From assembly GCF_002752165.1 (NCBI RefSeq), contig NZ_MOMB01000008.1, positions 1 to 64,000 of the forward strand: a DNA stretch of 64,000 bases, written 5' to 3'. The notes under the pieces are model-generated. The model was not told the origin of the DNA. It ran no database searches and worked only from the letters and a program-made list of their open reading frames with translations. How positions within the stretch are numbered: the stretch's first letter is position 1; each line of letters begins with the position of its first letter. The stretch comes from Erwinia sp. OLFS4 (lineage in GTDB: Bacteria > Pseudomonadota > Gammaproteobacteria > Enterobacterales > Enterobacteriaceae). Both the position numbers and the translations under genes were made by a program. Shown one piece after another: positions 54,222-63,151 of the stretch.

Positions 54222-54593
54222 TTAACCTGCGGATTTACTGATGAACTCCAGAAGACGCTCAACCATTTTTTTGGCTTCATCCAGCGATGCCTTGCACTTA
54301 CGCGCATCATCGTGAGCGTCATAAAACGGGTTGAGGGCATCGCTATTCTTATCCCGATGGTATTTCAGGATAGCTTCTGCCACATCGTCATCAATTGTGT
54401 AGAAGTAGCTTTCCGGATAATCCAGTGCTTTTGCGATGCGGACGATAACATCAAAAGAAGGTGTGAACCGACCAACTTCATAATTAGATAGTCGAGAGCG
54501 AGGATTGCTGCCATCTACATCAATTAGTTCAGCCAGCTTTTTCTGTGATAGCCCTGCGGCTTTTCTTGCTGCTTTTAGTCGCTTAGGGACCAT
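54222..54593 (-). CDS. XRE-family transcriptional regulator
   Basis: 123 residues. MVPKRLKAARKAAGLSQKKL then AELIDVDGSNPRSRLSNYEV, GRFTPSFDVIVRIAKALDYP is a canonical lambda-repressor-type HTH; the C-terminal half is helical and charged. The first two codons could instead start elsewhere, as no strong ribosome site is visible. An imperfect palindrome CATCAAATCAAA / TTGACTTGATG lies at 54662-54689 upstream. No other gene in 54594-54894. Confidence 0.85.
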   Translation of the reverse strand: MVPKRLKAARKAAGLSQKKLAELIDVDGSNPRSRLSNYEVGRFTPSFDVIVRIAKALDYPESYFYTIDDDVAEAILKYHRDKNSDALNPFYDAHDDARKCKASLDEAKKMVERLLEFISKSAG

Positions 54594-54894
54594 GCTGTCT
54601 CACCTCGTTATGTAGAGGACATGATACAAATCACTTGGGCATCTGGAATGATGCAACCATCCATCAAATCAAACATGCTTGACTTGATGTCCCCTCTTGA
54701 ATAATATGCATGACGTTCCCCCGTTCTACCGCCAAGAGAACAGGGCACATCCTAACTAAGAATATACTGAGCAATAACACTGTCAGAATTGCAGGGAGCT
54801 GAGAGAAACAGCCCTTATTTCAACGCTATCGCCCAGTGTATTCGGCTCCTCCGGATACAGAATGACCCTTACGGGGATCGGTTCGGGCGAGAGC

Positions 54895-55407
54895 ATGATG
54901 GATTTAGAAAAACTTAACGGACAAAACTGGTATCTTGCTCAGTACATTACTGGCGGCAAGAACCGCGAAAACCTTTTCTCCTGGCTTTCAGATCTTGATG
55001 TCACTCCCTGGACTCCATTAAAAGTTAGCTATATTCGCCGCTCGGACAAGATTTGCAGTTACCGTCGGCGAATCGCACCACTCTTTCCTGGTTACTTTTT
55101 CCTTAAGGCCAATTTGGCCACACAGCCTGTGGACATCATCCGGCGTCACTCTGCTTTTTGCAGTTTTGTGATGAACGGTTCGCAGATAGCACCACTCCAA
55201 CCATCAGTAGTGACCGGACTGATGAAACTTCATCCGGACCCAACGCTGAACCTGAGCGCTACAGAAGAACTCGAAGCAGCCTCACAAACGCGGCTTTCTG
55301 ATTCTCAATATCAATATCTGTTGAATCTGGATCAGGAAACCCGTCCAGTCTCACGCGTTGCGCTCCTGATGAATCTGGTATTCGAGCCCGGACAGCAGGG
55401 ATTCTGA
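54895..55407 (+). CDS. traB: TraB-like NusG/RfaH-family transcription factor
   Basis: 170 residues from ATG 54895 (GGGCGAGAG upstream), or longer from ATG 54862. NGN-like N-terminal domain: NWYLAQYITGGKNRENLFSW, RRRIAPLFPGYFFLKANL, the RxxPLFPGYxF motif of NusG/RfaH paralogues. C-terminal KOW part is not obvious. In R64 traB and traC precede the pil operon and are needed for tra gene expression; the product here is likely an operon-specific antiterminator. No full ops element found nearby. Confidence 0.78.
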   Translation: MMDLEKLNGQNWYLAQYITGGKNRENLFSWLSDLDVTPWTPLKVSYIRRSDKICSYRRRIAPLFPGYFFLKANLATQPVDIIRRHSAFCSFVMNGSQIAPLQPSVVTGLMKLHPDPTLNLSATEELEAASQTRLSDSQYQYLLNLDQETRPVSRVALLMNLVFEPGQQGF

Positions 55408-55434
55408 CCTTACCCCCGCAGTCCAGTACCCTTT

Positions 55435-55461
55435 CCCCGGTGTTATGCCGGGGCTTTTTTT
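55435..55461 (+). terminator. Rho-independent terminator after traB
   Basis: CCCCGG / CCGGGG arms with a TGTTATG loop followed by C and eight Ts. It separates traB from traC, so traC likely has its own promoter or relies on antitermination by the NusG-like protein. Confidence 0.88.
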
Positions 55462-55499
55462 CCCCCAGATACACTATCCCTGATACCCATCGCCGGGTC

Positions 55500-55609
55500 C
55501 CGGCAATGGTGCCTGAACCGGTCCCGTCATGGACCCCCAGTCCTTTTTACCGGTTTGCCAGCGCTGGCGTCTTTCCTCTGGCGGATGAAAGACCAGGCAC
55601 CATTGCCGG
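55500..55609. repeat. 16-bp inverted repeats between traB and traC
   Basis: CCGGCAATGGTGCCTG (55500-55515) and CAGGCACCATTGCCGG (55594-55609), perfect, 78 bp apart, with further small complementary pieces between. Could close a large RNA stem in the traC leader or be a protein site. Confidence 0.75.
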
Positions 55610-55643
55610 AATCAGGTAGTGCCATTTACTGAAGGACAACACC

Positions 55644-56339
55644 GTGTACCCCGTTGATAATTCTGTTCCGCACCTGCTCTGGTGCATTTTGGTAGCACTA
55701 CGAACTGCTGAAGAAGACTCTCCATTTCCCTCGGAAAAAGCCCGCCGGCGTTTTATTTCTGACTGGCTGGATATGGGCCGCGATAAACCTAACTTTCGGG
55801 GCATGGCTTCAGAGTTCACCACCCTACGCGAATTGCTTGAGAAGACAGATAAAGCCACCTGCGTGACGGACACGCTCGCTACGCTGCTTGACCATGCTTA
55901 TGCGGCAGAACAGTGCGACTTTTTTCGTTTCAGATCCGCGTTCAACACGCTACTTCAACTTGGCTGGCAGCACACAGTCTGCCGCTTTCCAGAGAACATC
56001 ACCTCCGAGCTGATGAACCGAAGGAAAGGAGACCGCAGGCATCTGCTGCAATTGACCCGCACTGAGAATGCCTTTCACTCCGTCGGAAATATGGTTAAGC
56101 CAATCACCTTCCAGCTTCTTTTTTCCAAAAAGGATGAGGAGCAGCTCGATGCAGAAACGACATTCCATAGAGAAGGCTTTCAGGTGGTATACGCCAGGGA
56201 GGAACTCAATCTGACAAAAGATCGCATTATCCGCACCTTGCATATCGGTATCCCCTCTCTTCCGGAAGATGAATGGAATCCACAACAACGGGACATCTGG
56301 CTGCCTGATAACGGGCCGGTCAGTAAGGCCTACCATTGA
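55644..56339 (+). CDS. traC: TraC-like regulatory protein
   Basis: 231 residues from GTG 55644 (AAGGACAACACC upstream). Soluble, no membrane segment; charged helical (EDSPFPSEKARRRFISDWLD, YAAEQCDFFRFRSAFNTLLQ). Named because R64 carries traC, a positive regulator, between traB and the pil genes, and the size is similar. No DNA-binding motif is obvious, so the assignment rests on position. Confidence 0.6.
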   Translation: MYPVDNSVPHLLWCILVALRTAEEDSPFPSEKARRRFISDWLDMGRDKPNFRGMASEFTTLRELLEKTDKATCVTDTLATLLDHAYAAEQCDFFRFRSAFNTLLQLGWQHTVCRFPENITSELMNRRKGDRRHLLQLTRTENAFHSVGNMVKPITFQLLFSKKDEEQLDAETTFHREGFQVVYAREELNLTKDRIIRTLHIGIPSLPEDEWNPQQRDIWLPDNGPVSKAYH

Positions 56340-56350
56340 GGGCATACAAC

Positions 56351-56593
56351 ATGAGTTTAACCGTTACCGATCGGGATCTACGCGAGCTAAATATTCGCCG
56401 CGCAGCTGCAATCGTTGCATTTAAACGTGCCTGCCGCATTCGAGCCAAAGCACCGGAGAAAATGCCACTCAGTAGCCTTACTGCTTTACGCACCGAAATT
56501 GATAATGCAGAGGAGGACATCCAGGCATTCCGACAAGACCACCTGTGCTTAACCCTCTCCGCCAGCGCATCACTTCCCACGGCACTTCACTGA
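56351..56593 (+). CDS. Small hypothetical protein at the start of the pil operon
   Basis: 80 residues from ATG 56351, 11 bp after the traC stop. Basic helical N-terminus (RDLRELNIRRAAAIVAFKRA). It occupies the place of R64 traD/pilI, but I cannot tell which. No signal peptide. R64 pilI, pilJ and pilK are dispensable for liquid mating, and pilJ and pilK do not appear here. Confidence 0.5.
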   Translation: MSLTVTDRDLRELNIRRAAAIVAFKRACRIRAKAPEKMPLSSLTALRTEIDNAEEDIQAFRQDHLCLTLSASASLPTALH

Positions 56594-56604
56594 CGATAAA
56601 GCCT

Positions 56605-57663
56605 ATGAAAATCATTCATACCACTATGCTGCTTCCGGTATTACTGGGCGGCTGCAGTATGTCTCACCAAAAGCAGACTGACGTTGATGCCCGGCAATTC
56701 GTGGATGGACAGATAACCACCCAATTGCAGCGTATTGCCATGGCACAGAAAAACCTGCAGCAGGCTTCCCGAACTATTACACCCAAATCTCCACCGGTGG
56801 CCAGCCCCGCCGCCCCCACATCAACCCAGGCTCCAGCCCCATCAACCACAGGAACGCTACGCGGGTTATCTGCTATCAAATCGCTGGGGACTCCGGAGCC
56901 TTATTCAGTCGTAAGGATCAACTCACGGAATCTGAAGCTGGAAGCTATGCTAAAAGCCATTATTCCGCAGGGATGGACACCAATAATTTCAGCTGACCTG
57001 AAGCGGAAATTTACCTCAACGCTCAGCATGACCGCTAACGACCAGTGGCCTTATATCCTTGAGCAGTTGCTGCAGCAGCATGGCTGGGTGGCACTCATCG
57101 ACTGGTCTAATAAACAGGTGTCAGTGGCATACCGGACACCGGCGTTCTCAGCCAGTCCACCGGCGGCATCTTCTCAACTCCCTCGCCCGGAGCTGCTTAA
57201 AACCATTACGGCATCTTCTGGCGTGAAAACCTCAGTGCCACCTGGCACTGCTACTCCCCGAAATCCTTTCAGTGATTCCAGGGGAACAGCAGATAAGGTC
57301 ACATCAACTTCACCAGCTGGAAAAATTCCAGTTAATGAACCGATGAGCCCTAAAGTAGCTCCGGTCCTCAAACCGGTTCCCCTACCCAAAATCTGGCGCA
57401 TCGATGCCGGTAATACGCTGAAAGACGCATTGTTCAACTGGGCTGCCACAGAAAAATGCGCCACACCAGGTGTGAACAACTGGACTGTTGCCTGGCTGAC
57501 GTCAGTCAACTACCGGGTTGATGCTCCGCTTCAGTTTGAGGGTAATTTCCGGGAGGTCCTGAACAAGCTGTTCACGCTCTATGGCAGGGCACAAGTACCG
57601 CTTTACGCTGGCGTTCGTAGCGCACAATGCGTCGTATCGGTTGATGATAAGGAAATTCACTGA
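56605..57663 (+). CDS. pilL: PilL, thin-pilus lipoprotein
   Basis: 352 residues from ATG 56605. Lipobox LLGGC (MKIIHTTMLLPVLLGGCSMS) then a Pro/Ser/Thr-rich linker and a C-terminal TcpQ/secretin-partner-like domain (LKDALFNWAATEKCATPGVN; VDAPLQFEGNFREVLNKLF). R64 PilL has a similar size and is essential for the thin pilus. Its early part also has ARQFVDGQITTQLQRI. Confidence 0.85.
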   Translation: MKIIHTTMLLPVLLGGCSMSHQKQTDVDARQFVDGQITTQLQRIAMAQKNLQQASRTITPKSPPVASPAAPTSTQAPAPSTTGTLRGLSAIKSLGTPEPYSVVRINSRNLKLEAMLKAIIPQGWTPIISADLKRKFTSTLSMTANDQWPYILEQLLQQHGWVALIDWSNKQVSVAYRTPAFSASPPAASSQLPRPELLKTITASSGVKTSVPPGTATPRNPFSDSRGTADKVTSTSPAGKIPVNEPMSPKVAPVLKPVPLPKIWRIDAGNTLKDALFNWAATEKCATPGVNNWTVAWLTSVNYRVDAPLQFEGNFREVLNKLFTLYGRAQVPLYAGVRSAQCVVSVDDKEIH

Positions 57664-57709
57664 TGAGCCTGTTGCTACACCCTCCGGGGAGTCCCGGTAA
57701 GGAGCGATA

Positions 57710-58135
57710 ATGATCTACTGGATACTTTCCGCATTTCTGGGATTCATTATCTGGGTAAATGTCCCTCCTGACGATCAGGCTGGTCTGCAGCTGCAGGAAA
57801 GCATACTTAACCAACGTGCTGTGCAGACAGTCAGCTACATCAACGAGATTAATGACTGGCGTTATAAGAACCCTTCGCAGCAGGACGGAACGATTCCTGA
57901 CAGCTCTCTCGGTTGGTCAACCGTACCGGATTTACACAACGTACTGCAGGCCGGCCGGGTTTATGTCTGGCAGCCGGATACACCGGGACTGATGTCAGCG
58001 CTTCTTGCTCAAACCAGGCAGAGCGCTCTGGTTGGTCGGGTCGCTGCCCGCCGTCTTACTGACAGTGCCGGGAATGATATGCAGGTTGCAGTACCCGCGA
58101 GTATCGCAGACGGCAGCCTGGTCTATCTCAACTAA
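57710..58135 (+). CDS. pilM: PilM, thin-pilus biogenesis protein
   Basis: 141 residues (R64 PilM is of like size). N-terminal hydrophobic anchor (YWILSAFLGFIIWVNVPPDD) followed by a periplasmic domain (QESILNQRAVQTVSYINEIN, NVLQAGRVYVWQPDTPGLMS). Single-span inner-membrane protein by topology. Order pilL-M-N matches R64. Confidence 0.85.
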   Translation: MIYWILSAFLGFIIWVNVPPDDQAGLQLQESILNQRAVQTVSYINEINDWRYKNPSQQDGTIPDSSLGWSTVPDLHNVLQAGRVYVWQPDTPGLMSALLAQTRQSALVGRVAARRLTDSAGNDMQVAVPASIADGSLVYLN

Positions 58136-58159
58136 TCCTCTCTCACCGTAAGGTCAACA

Positions 58160-59791
58160 ATGAAAAAATACCTCCCCCTCACCGGGCTGGCGACGGCGCT
58201 TTGCCTGTTGCTAACCGGATGCGCGCCGTTAGACCGCATTGACCGGACAGATAATCAGGTGTCCGCAAATGAAAAGCAGGCTGACAAACACATGCAGACG
58301 CTGAAAAGCGGCGCTGTCGTTCGTGACCTGTCATCCCAGTGGATCAACCCCTATCCCTTAAATACCCAAGCAGGCAGTAAAAACCTGATGCCTCCGTGCC
58401 AAGTGGCAATTAATCGACCGGGCAACATTACGCTGGCCGAAGTCAGCGCCTATATCAGCAAGCGCTGCAAAATTCCGGTCGTCGTCACACCGGATGCGCT
58501 GGCGATGATGGCGCCAACCGGTGGCAAGACGGAGCAACTGAGCGGACCTATTCCGGCGCCAGATGCAAATGGCATGGTCCCTCTGGCTTCGCTCGGCGCC
58601 CCGCAGACACGCCCTGCGCCGATTGCTGCTTCGGGCAATGTTCTCAGAGGTCTGTTCTGGCAGGGTGAAGTGAGCGGAATGCTCGAAAACGTCACTACCC
58701 GGCTGGGATTATCATCGCGCTTTGAGAATGGCCGTATCGCTATTTTCTACCTCGATACCCGGACCTTCCCGGTCATGTTCATGGACAGCGATGCGTCCTT
58801 TGGCTCCAACACAGTCAGCGGCACCACGTCATCCATGGGGGCTACCGGTGACAGCAGTGGCGGCGGACTGAAGGGAGACTCCAACACCTCTCAGTCAACG
58901 GAGATGAAAATTAAATCAAATCTGTATGAGGACGTATCGAAAACCATCAAGACAATGTTAACGCCGGATACCGGTCGTATGAATCTCTCTGCCGGCGTAC
59001 TGACAGTGACCGATACGCCGCGTGTTCTGGAGCAGATTGGCCGTTACATCGATGACCGCAATACAGAGCTCAACCGCCAGGTCGTACTCAACGTTCAGGT
59101 CTACAGCGTCGAAAAACGCACACAGGACCAACTGGGCATCGACTGGAACGCCGTCTTCAACAGCGGCAGCGTCGGGTTGTCTTTGACTAACGCATTTACC
59201 GGCGCCGCCTCCGATGCCCTGAGCGGTGGCGTCTCCATTCTGGATGGCAAAGGCGCCGGAACAAAAGCGTTTGTTAAAGCCCTCTCTGAGCAGGCCAATG
59301 TCAGTGTGATGACCGAAGCCTCCAGTATGACCACCAACCTGTCAGCGGTGCCAATTCAGGTTGCCCTGCAGCAGGACTATGCCTCAAACGTCACCACGGA
59401 AAATACGGCAAACGTCGGTTCATCAAGCAGCATCACTAAATCGACCATCACCACTGGCTTCAACATGACAGTGCTGCCGTTCCTAATGCCGAAGTCTCCG
59501 AAGATGCAGCTGCAGTTTGCGATCAACATGTCTGATGATCCAACGATGCGCACCTTTACCAGTGACACCACCTCAGTCGAGCTGATGAAAACGCGTCTGA
59601 AGACGTTTACACAGCGCGTCATCATGCAGTCCGGGCAGACCCTGGTGCTGAGCGGCTATCAGTCACTGAATGACACGGCCAATCGTCAGGGCGTAGGTAG
59701 CTTCCGTTTCTTTGGACTTGGTGGTGGGGCGAACGGCGAGAAAAACAAAACCATGCTCGTCATCCTTATCACGCCTATCATTCTGGGGTAA
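58160..59791 (+). CDS. pilN: PilN, secretin lipoprotein of the thin pilus
   Basis: 543 residues. Lipobox LLLTGCAP, N-terminal periplasmic domains, then the secretin core: VVLNVQVYSVEKRTQDQLGI, MTTNLSAVPIQVALQQDYAS, and PFLMPKSPKMQLQFAIN with MLVILITPIIL at the end (the last strands typical for secretins). R64 PilN is a 560-residue lipoprotein secretin. Forms the outer-membrane pore for the pilus. Confidence 0.93.
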   Translation: MKKYLPLTGLATALCLLLTGCAPLDRIDRTDNQVSANEKQADKHMQTLKSGAVVRDLSSQWINPYPLNTQAGSKNLMPPCQVAINRPGNITLAEVSAYISKRCKIPVVVTPDALAMMAPTGGKTEQLSGPIPAPDANGMVPLASLGAPQTRPAPIAASGNVLRGLFWQGEVSGMLENVTTRLGLSSRFENGRIAIFYLDTRTFPVMFMDSDASFGSNTVSGTTSSMGATGDSSGGGLKGDSNTSQSTEMKIKSNLYEDVSKTIKTMLTPDTGRMNLSAGVLTVTDTPRVLEQIGRYIDDRNTELNRQVVLNVQVYSVEKRTQDQLGIDWNAVFNSGSVGLSLTNAFTGAASDALSGGVSILDGKGAGTKAFVKALSEQANVSVMTEASSMTTNLSAVPIQVALQQDYASNVTTENTANVGSSSSITKSTITTGFNMTVLPFLMPKSPKMQLQFAINMSDDPTMRTFTSDTTSVELMKTRLKTFTQRVIMQSGQTLVLSGYQSLNDTANRQGVGSFRFFGLGGGANGEKNKTMLVILITPIILG

Positions 59792-59794
59792 GCC

Positions 59795-61096
59795 ATGAAA
59801 CAACAAACGACCTGGACACTACAGACCAAAGGCGTCTGGCAGGTTGCAGGCCTCAGCTGGCAGTACCTGCCTTTACGCGGGCATCGGGGGATGCGCCTGC
59901 GAGCGAAAGAAGCTGATGCCACTCACTGGGCGGAATTGCTGACCGACGATGGACGCTCTCAGGGAACACTGCTCGGCACTGTGGCACTAACGGACAAAAC
60001 AGCACTCAAGTCCGGCAGGCATAAGCTGGCTTCACTGGCGCTAACCGCTCTGCCATCGCTGCCACATGACTGCTATGGCGTCATTACGCTGCCGTCTGGC
60101 CAGTACTGGTTTGTAGCCGTCAGTAACGGCATGCTGTCACCGTTCGGCGATATTGTGGGCGATGAACAGAGTATTCGGACGGCCGTGTCCAATTTCCTGA
60201 GCATTTCCCCCGCACCGCCGGACGGCTGGACTGTGTTTGCACCTTCAGGCTTTTTCCCCGATCTGCAGACAGAAGAAAAGTCGCTTTCTGCACTGACTGA
60301 AAACAGAGCCAGCCTGAGACGCAGCCGACTGCGAAAGACCCACAATAAAAAGGTGTTGTGGATGTGGGCCGTGGCCGCGATGGCCATTGTGAGCAGCTAC
60401 CTGCTTGTCAGTGCCTGGCAACAACATCGGGAAGAAGTGCGGGTGGCTGAGGCCCAGGCTGCGTTACTGGCCAGGCAGCACCAGGAAGGTAGCGCCACGG
60501 CAGACAGCCTGAAGCCCTGGGCCAGGCAACCCCGATTTCCGGAGATGTTGAGTGCTTGCAGCACGGTGTGGAAAGCAGCGCAGATTTCGATTGCTGGGTG
60601 GGTATTCAATACCGCGACCTGTAAGGCTGACGGAAATATCGCTCTGCACTACACACTACCAAGCGGCGGGACTGTTGGGGATTTCGCAGCCCGACTCCCC
60701 GTTATCTACGGTCCGGATATTCAACCTGAGTTCAATATCCCGGGTCGGGCCGATGATGCTTCGTTCACGCTGTCAGTACCTGTATCACCGCCAGCGACAC
60801 CGGAGCCTTTACTACCGGGTAATCTGCAAATCCAGCATCTGACCAGTTACGCCCAGCGTATCAACGCCCAGCTGCGCATCAGTGAACTGACTACCAACAC
60901 GCAGTTATCGCAAGGTAATGTGCAAAGCCTTCCATGGCGTACATTCAGTTTCACATTCATTACCGACATTCCCCCTGACAGGTTGTTTGCTCCCACGCGC
61001 TTTAACAGCAGCGGGATGAGAGCCTCACGCATCATGACCACGCTCAAAAACAATCGTCTGGAGTACACCATTGAGGGACTTCTCTATGCCAACTAA
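59795..61096 (+). CDS. pilO: PilO, thin-pilus inner-membrane protein
   Basis: 433 residues, similar to R64 PilO. Cytoplasmic N-terminal half (about 1-185), one membrane span at about 190-207 (VLWMWAVAAMAIVSSYLLVSA), and a periplasmic C-terminal part with Cys residues. Stop overlaps the pilP start region. Thought to link the cytoplasmic ATPase with the envelope part. Confidence 0.87.
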   Translation: MKQQTTWTLQTKGVWQVAGLSWQYLPLRGHRGMRLRAKEADATHWAELLTDDGRSQGTLLGTVALTDKTALKSGRHKLASLALTALPSLPHDCYGVITLPSGQYWFVAVSNGMLSPFGDIVGDEQSIRTAVSNFLSISPAPPDGWTVFAPSGFFPDLQTEEKSLSALTENRASLRRSRLRKTHNKKVLWMWAVAAMAIVSSYLLVSAWQQHREEVRVAEAQAALLARQHQEGSATADSLKPWARQPRFPEMLSACSTVWKAAQISIAGWVFNTATCKADGNIALHYTLPSGGTVGDFAARLPVIYGPDIQPEFNIPGRADDASFTLSVPVSPPATPEPLLPGNLQIQHLTSYAQRINAQLRISELTTNTQLSQGNVQSLPWRTFSFTFITDIPPDRLFAPTRFNSSGMRASRIMTTLKNNRLEYTIEGLLYAN

Positions 61097-61655
61097 TCTC
61101 CGGAAAGCCACATGGGCGCTCTGCCTGTTGTGGCTGTCACCCGGTGTCTTCGCAACACCGACAACAACCCTGCCACCGGCACCATCACCTGAATCAGCGC
61201 CTGAACATGCTGAACCTGTTGATATTCCGCAACCGACAACCTTCACCCGGGCTGAAGCCGGGCGGGCATTAAACCTCGGACAGCTTGAATCCATTCAGGC
61301 CGAAACAGTCCTGTATGAAGCGCAGCTGGCACGCGCCAAGGCGTTGAATGAACTTCAGCAAAACGGCTATGACCGCGCGCTGGATCAGCCGTTCAACCCA
61401 GCGCCACCATCCCTGGATGGCAAAACGGATGTTAAGGGAACCACTCAGGATGCTGTGCCGCCGCAAATCGTGGAAATCACCGGAACCGGAAACGGTTATC
61501 TGGCCGTACTGTCACTCAGTAATGGCAACCAGGTCACTGTCCAGACAGGCAATCGCATTCCCGGCACCGACTATGTGGTGAAGCGGATCACTCTCAATGA
61601 GGTCGTCGTTTCCGGTAACAACCAATCACTGATGTCGCTTTCTTTTGCGGGGTAA
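61086..61655 (+). CDS. pilP: PilP, thin-pilus exported protein
   Basis: 189 residues from ATG 61086, overlapping the pilO stop; the upstream frame extends into pilO. Signal peptide (RKATWALCLLWLSPGVFA), Pro-rich linker, coiled-coil-prone region (GQLESIQAETVLYEAQLARA) and a C-terminal beta-domain (NGYLAVLSLSNGNQVTVQTG) like the PilP family of type IV pilus assembly. Likely bridges secretin and inner-membrane parts. Confidence 0.85.
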   Translation: MPTNLRKATWALCLLWLSPGVFATPTTTLPPAPSPESAPEHAEPVDIPQPTTFTRAEAGRALNLGQLESIQAETVLYEAQLARAKALNELQQNGYDRALDQPFNPAPPSLDGKTDVKGTTQDAVPPQIVEITGTGNGYLAVLSLSNGNQVTVQTGNRIPGTDYVVKRITLNEVVVSGNNQSLMSLSFAG

Positions 61656-61660
61656 CGTTG

Positions 61661-63151
61661 ATGCACAGTAATTCAGCCACTGAATATACGTTCCTTGATC
61701 GCGAACGCGTCGAGGGACCAGTGCTGTTTGTCTCTAAGGCGCACAGTAATTCGCTCAGCGTTCAGTCTGTGATTGCCGGAACGCTAAAAGCTAACCCGGG
61801 CCTGCAGATAGAACGCATTCAGCTCGACAGACTGATGGAACTGAAAAGCAGCATCCAGAGGGAGCAAAGCAACGCCAGCGCACACTCTGAGCAGCAAAAA
61901 AAGATAATCAACTTCTTCCGCCAAGCCAAAGCAAAATCAGCCAGCGATATTCATATGCTCATCGGGATGAATAACGTCACGATCGTGCAGTTCCGTGTGC
62001 ATGGCGATCTGGAGACCATCACCCAACTGGATGTTGAAGAAGGAATGACACTGGCCTCCACGATCGTGATGTCCATGTGCGATGTGGCGGAGAAAAGCTT
62101 TAACGCAAACCGCGCACAGGATGGCCGTGTACGTAAGGAATTTTTGCAGGGGCTTGGGCTTTTTGGTGCCCGTTATGCTCATACGCCAGCTGAGTTTGGT
62201 CTGTATGTGGTGATGCGTATCTTACCGGATGATGGTAAGACGCCTCCTACACTCGATGCGCTAGGCTTTCTGCCGGAGCAGCAGTCGCTCATTCGTCGCA
62301 TGCTGTCCAGACCTGAAGGAGTGATAACCCTCTCCGGTCCAACCGGTTCAGGGAAAAGCACGACGCTGCGCACCTTCAGTGCCATGTACCTGGCGGCAAC
62401 TGGCAATCGCAAGCGACTGATGACACTGGAAGACCCGCCGGAAGGCGAAATTCCCGGAGCTGTACAAACACCAATAATCGCGGACAAAAGCGACCCGGAT
62501 GCCGTTAACCGTGCCTGGACACGATCAATATCTGCGTCCCTGCGTCTGGACCCGGATGCCATGGTGGTGGGTGAGATTCGCGATGCTAACTCTGTCCGCT
62601 CCACTCAGACGGCAGCTAAGTCCGGGCACCTGGTAAAAACCACACTGCATGCCAACGACGCTGTGGGGATTCTGGACCGTCTGACAGACACCCTGGACAT
62701 ACCAATGGGCCAGGTTGCTGACCCACAGGTAATGATTGGTCTTATTGCTCAGCGTCTGGTGCAATTGCTTTGCCCGCACTGCAAAGAGCGCTGGGAGCAG
62801 GTTAAATCACAACTTAATAAGGACCAGTTAGCTTTGCTGACGCAGTTCTGCGAAGTCGAAAAACTCTGCTTCCGTCACAAGGATGGTTGTGAGCATTGCT
62901 ACAAAGGGGTAACGGGCCGCCGGGTCATTGCGGAAGTGATTCGTCCGGATGCACGCTTCATGGAGCTCTTCCGTCACAATGGTAAGCTCGCCGCACGAAG
63001 TTACTGGGTGAACGAGCTCGGCGGGATCACACGCGGGCAGCATCTGATGCGTTATCTCCATGAGGGGCTGGTTGACCCGATTGACGCTGATTATATCAGC
63101 CCGCTGGATGAGGACAGTCTGACCCTGCTTCCCCGGGAGAGCACAGTATGA
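61661..63151 (+). CDS. pilQ: PilQ, thin-pilus assembly ATPase
   Basis: 496 residues from ATG 61661 (TTG 61658 is possible). GspE/PilT-type: Walker A SGPTGSGKSTTLRTF near residue 225, Asp box and Walker B (LDPDAMVVGEIRDANS), His box (VKTTLHANDAVGILDRL), and the tetracysteine metal site (LCPHCKERWE, DGCEHCYKGVTGRR). Powers pilus extension or retraction. Ends at the pilR start (ATGA overlap). Confidence 0.93.
   Translation: MHSNSATEYTFLDRERVEGPVLFVSKAHSNSLSVQSVIAGTLKANPGLQIERIQLDRLMELKSSIQREQSNASAHSEQQKKIINFFRQAKAKSASDIHMLIGMNNVTIVQFRVHGDLETITQLDVEEGMTLASTIVMSMCDVAEKSFNANRAQDGRVRKEFLQGLGLFGARYAHTPAEFGLYVVMRILPDDGKTPPTLDALGFLPEQQSLIRRMLSRPEGVITLSGPTGSGKSTTLRTFSAMYLAATGNRKRLMTLEDPPEGEIPGAVQTPIIADKSDPDAVNRAWTRSISASLRLDPDAMVVGEIRDANSVRSTQTAAKSGHLVKTTLHANDAVGILDRLTDTLDIPMGQVADPQVMIGLIAQRLVQLLCPHCKERWEQVKSQLNKDQLALLTQFCEVEKLCFRHKDGCEHCYKGVTGRRVIAEVIRPDARFMELFRHNGKLAARSYWVNELGGITRGQHLMRYLHEGLVDPIDADYISPLDEDSLTLLPRESTV

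Noticed and set aside
54700..54760. ops/RfaH recruitment element
   Set aside because: Only an 8-base GGCGGTAG match on the minus strand, pointing away from traB; too short to claim.
56351..56593. Confident assignment as PilI or TraD
   Set aside because: Only position supports either; no sequence feature distinguishes them.
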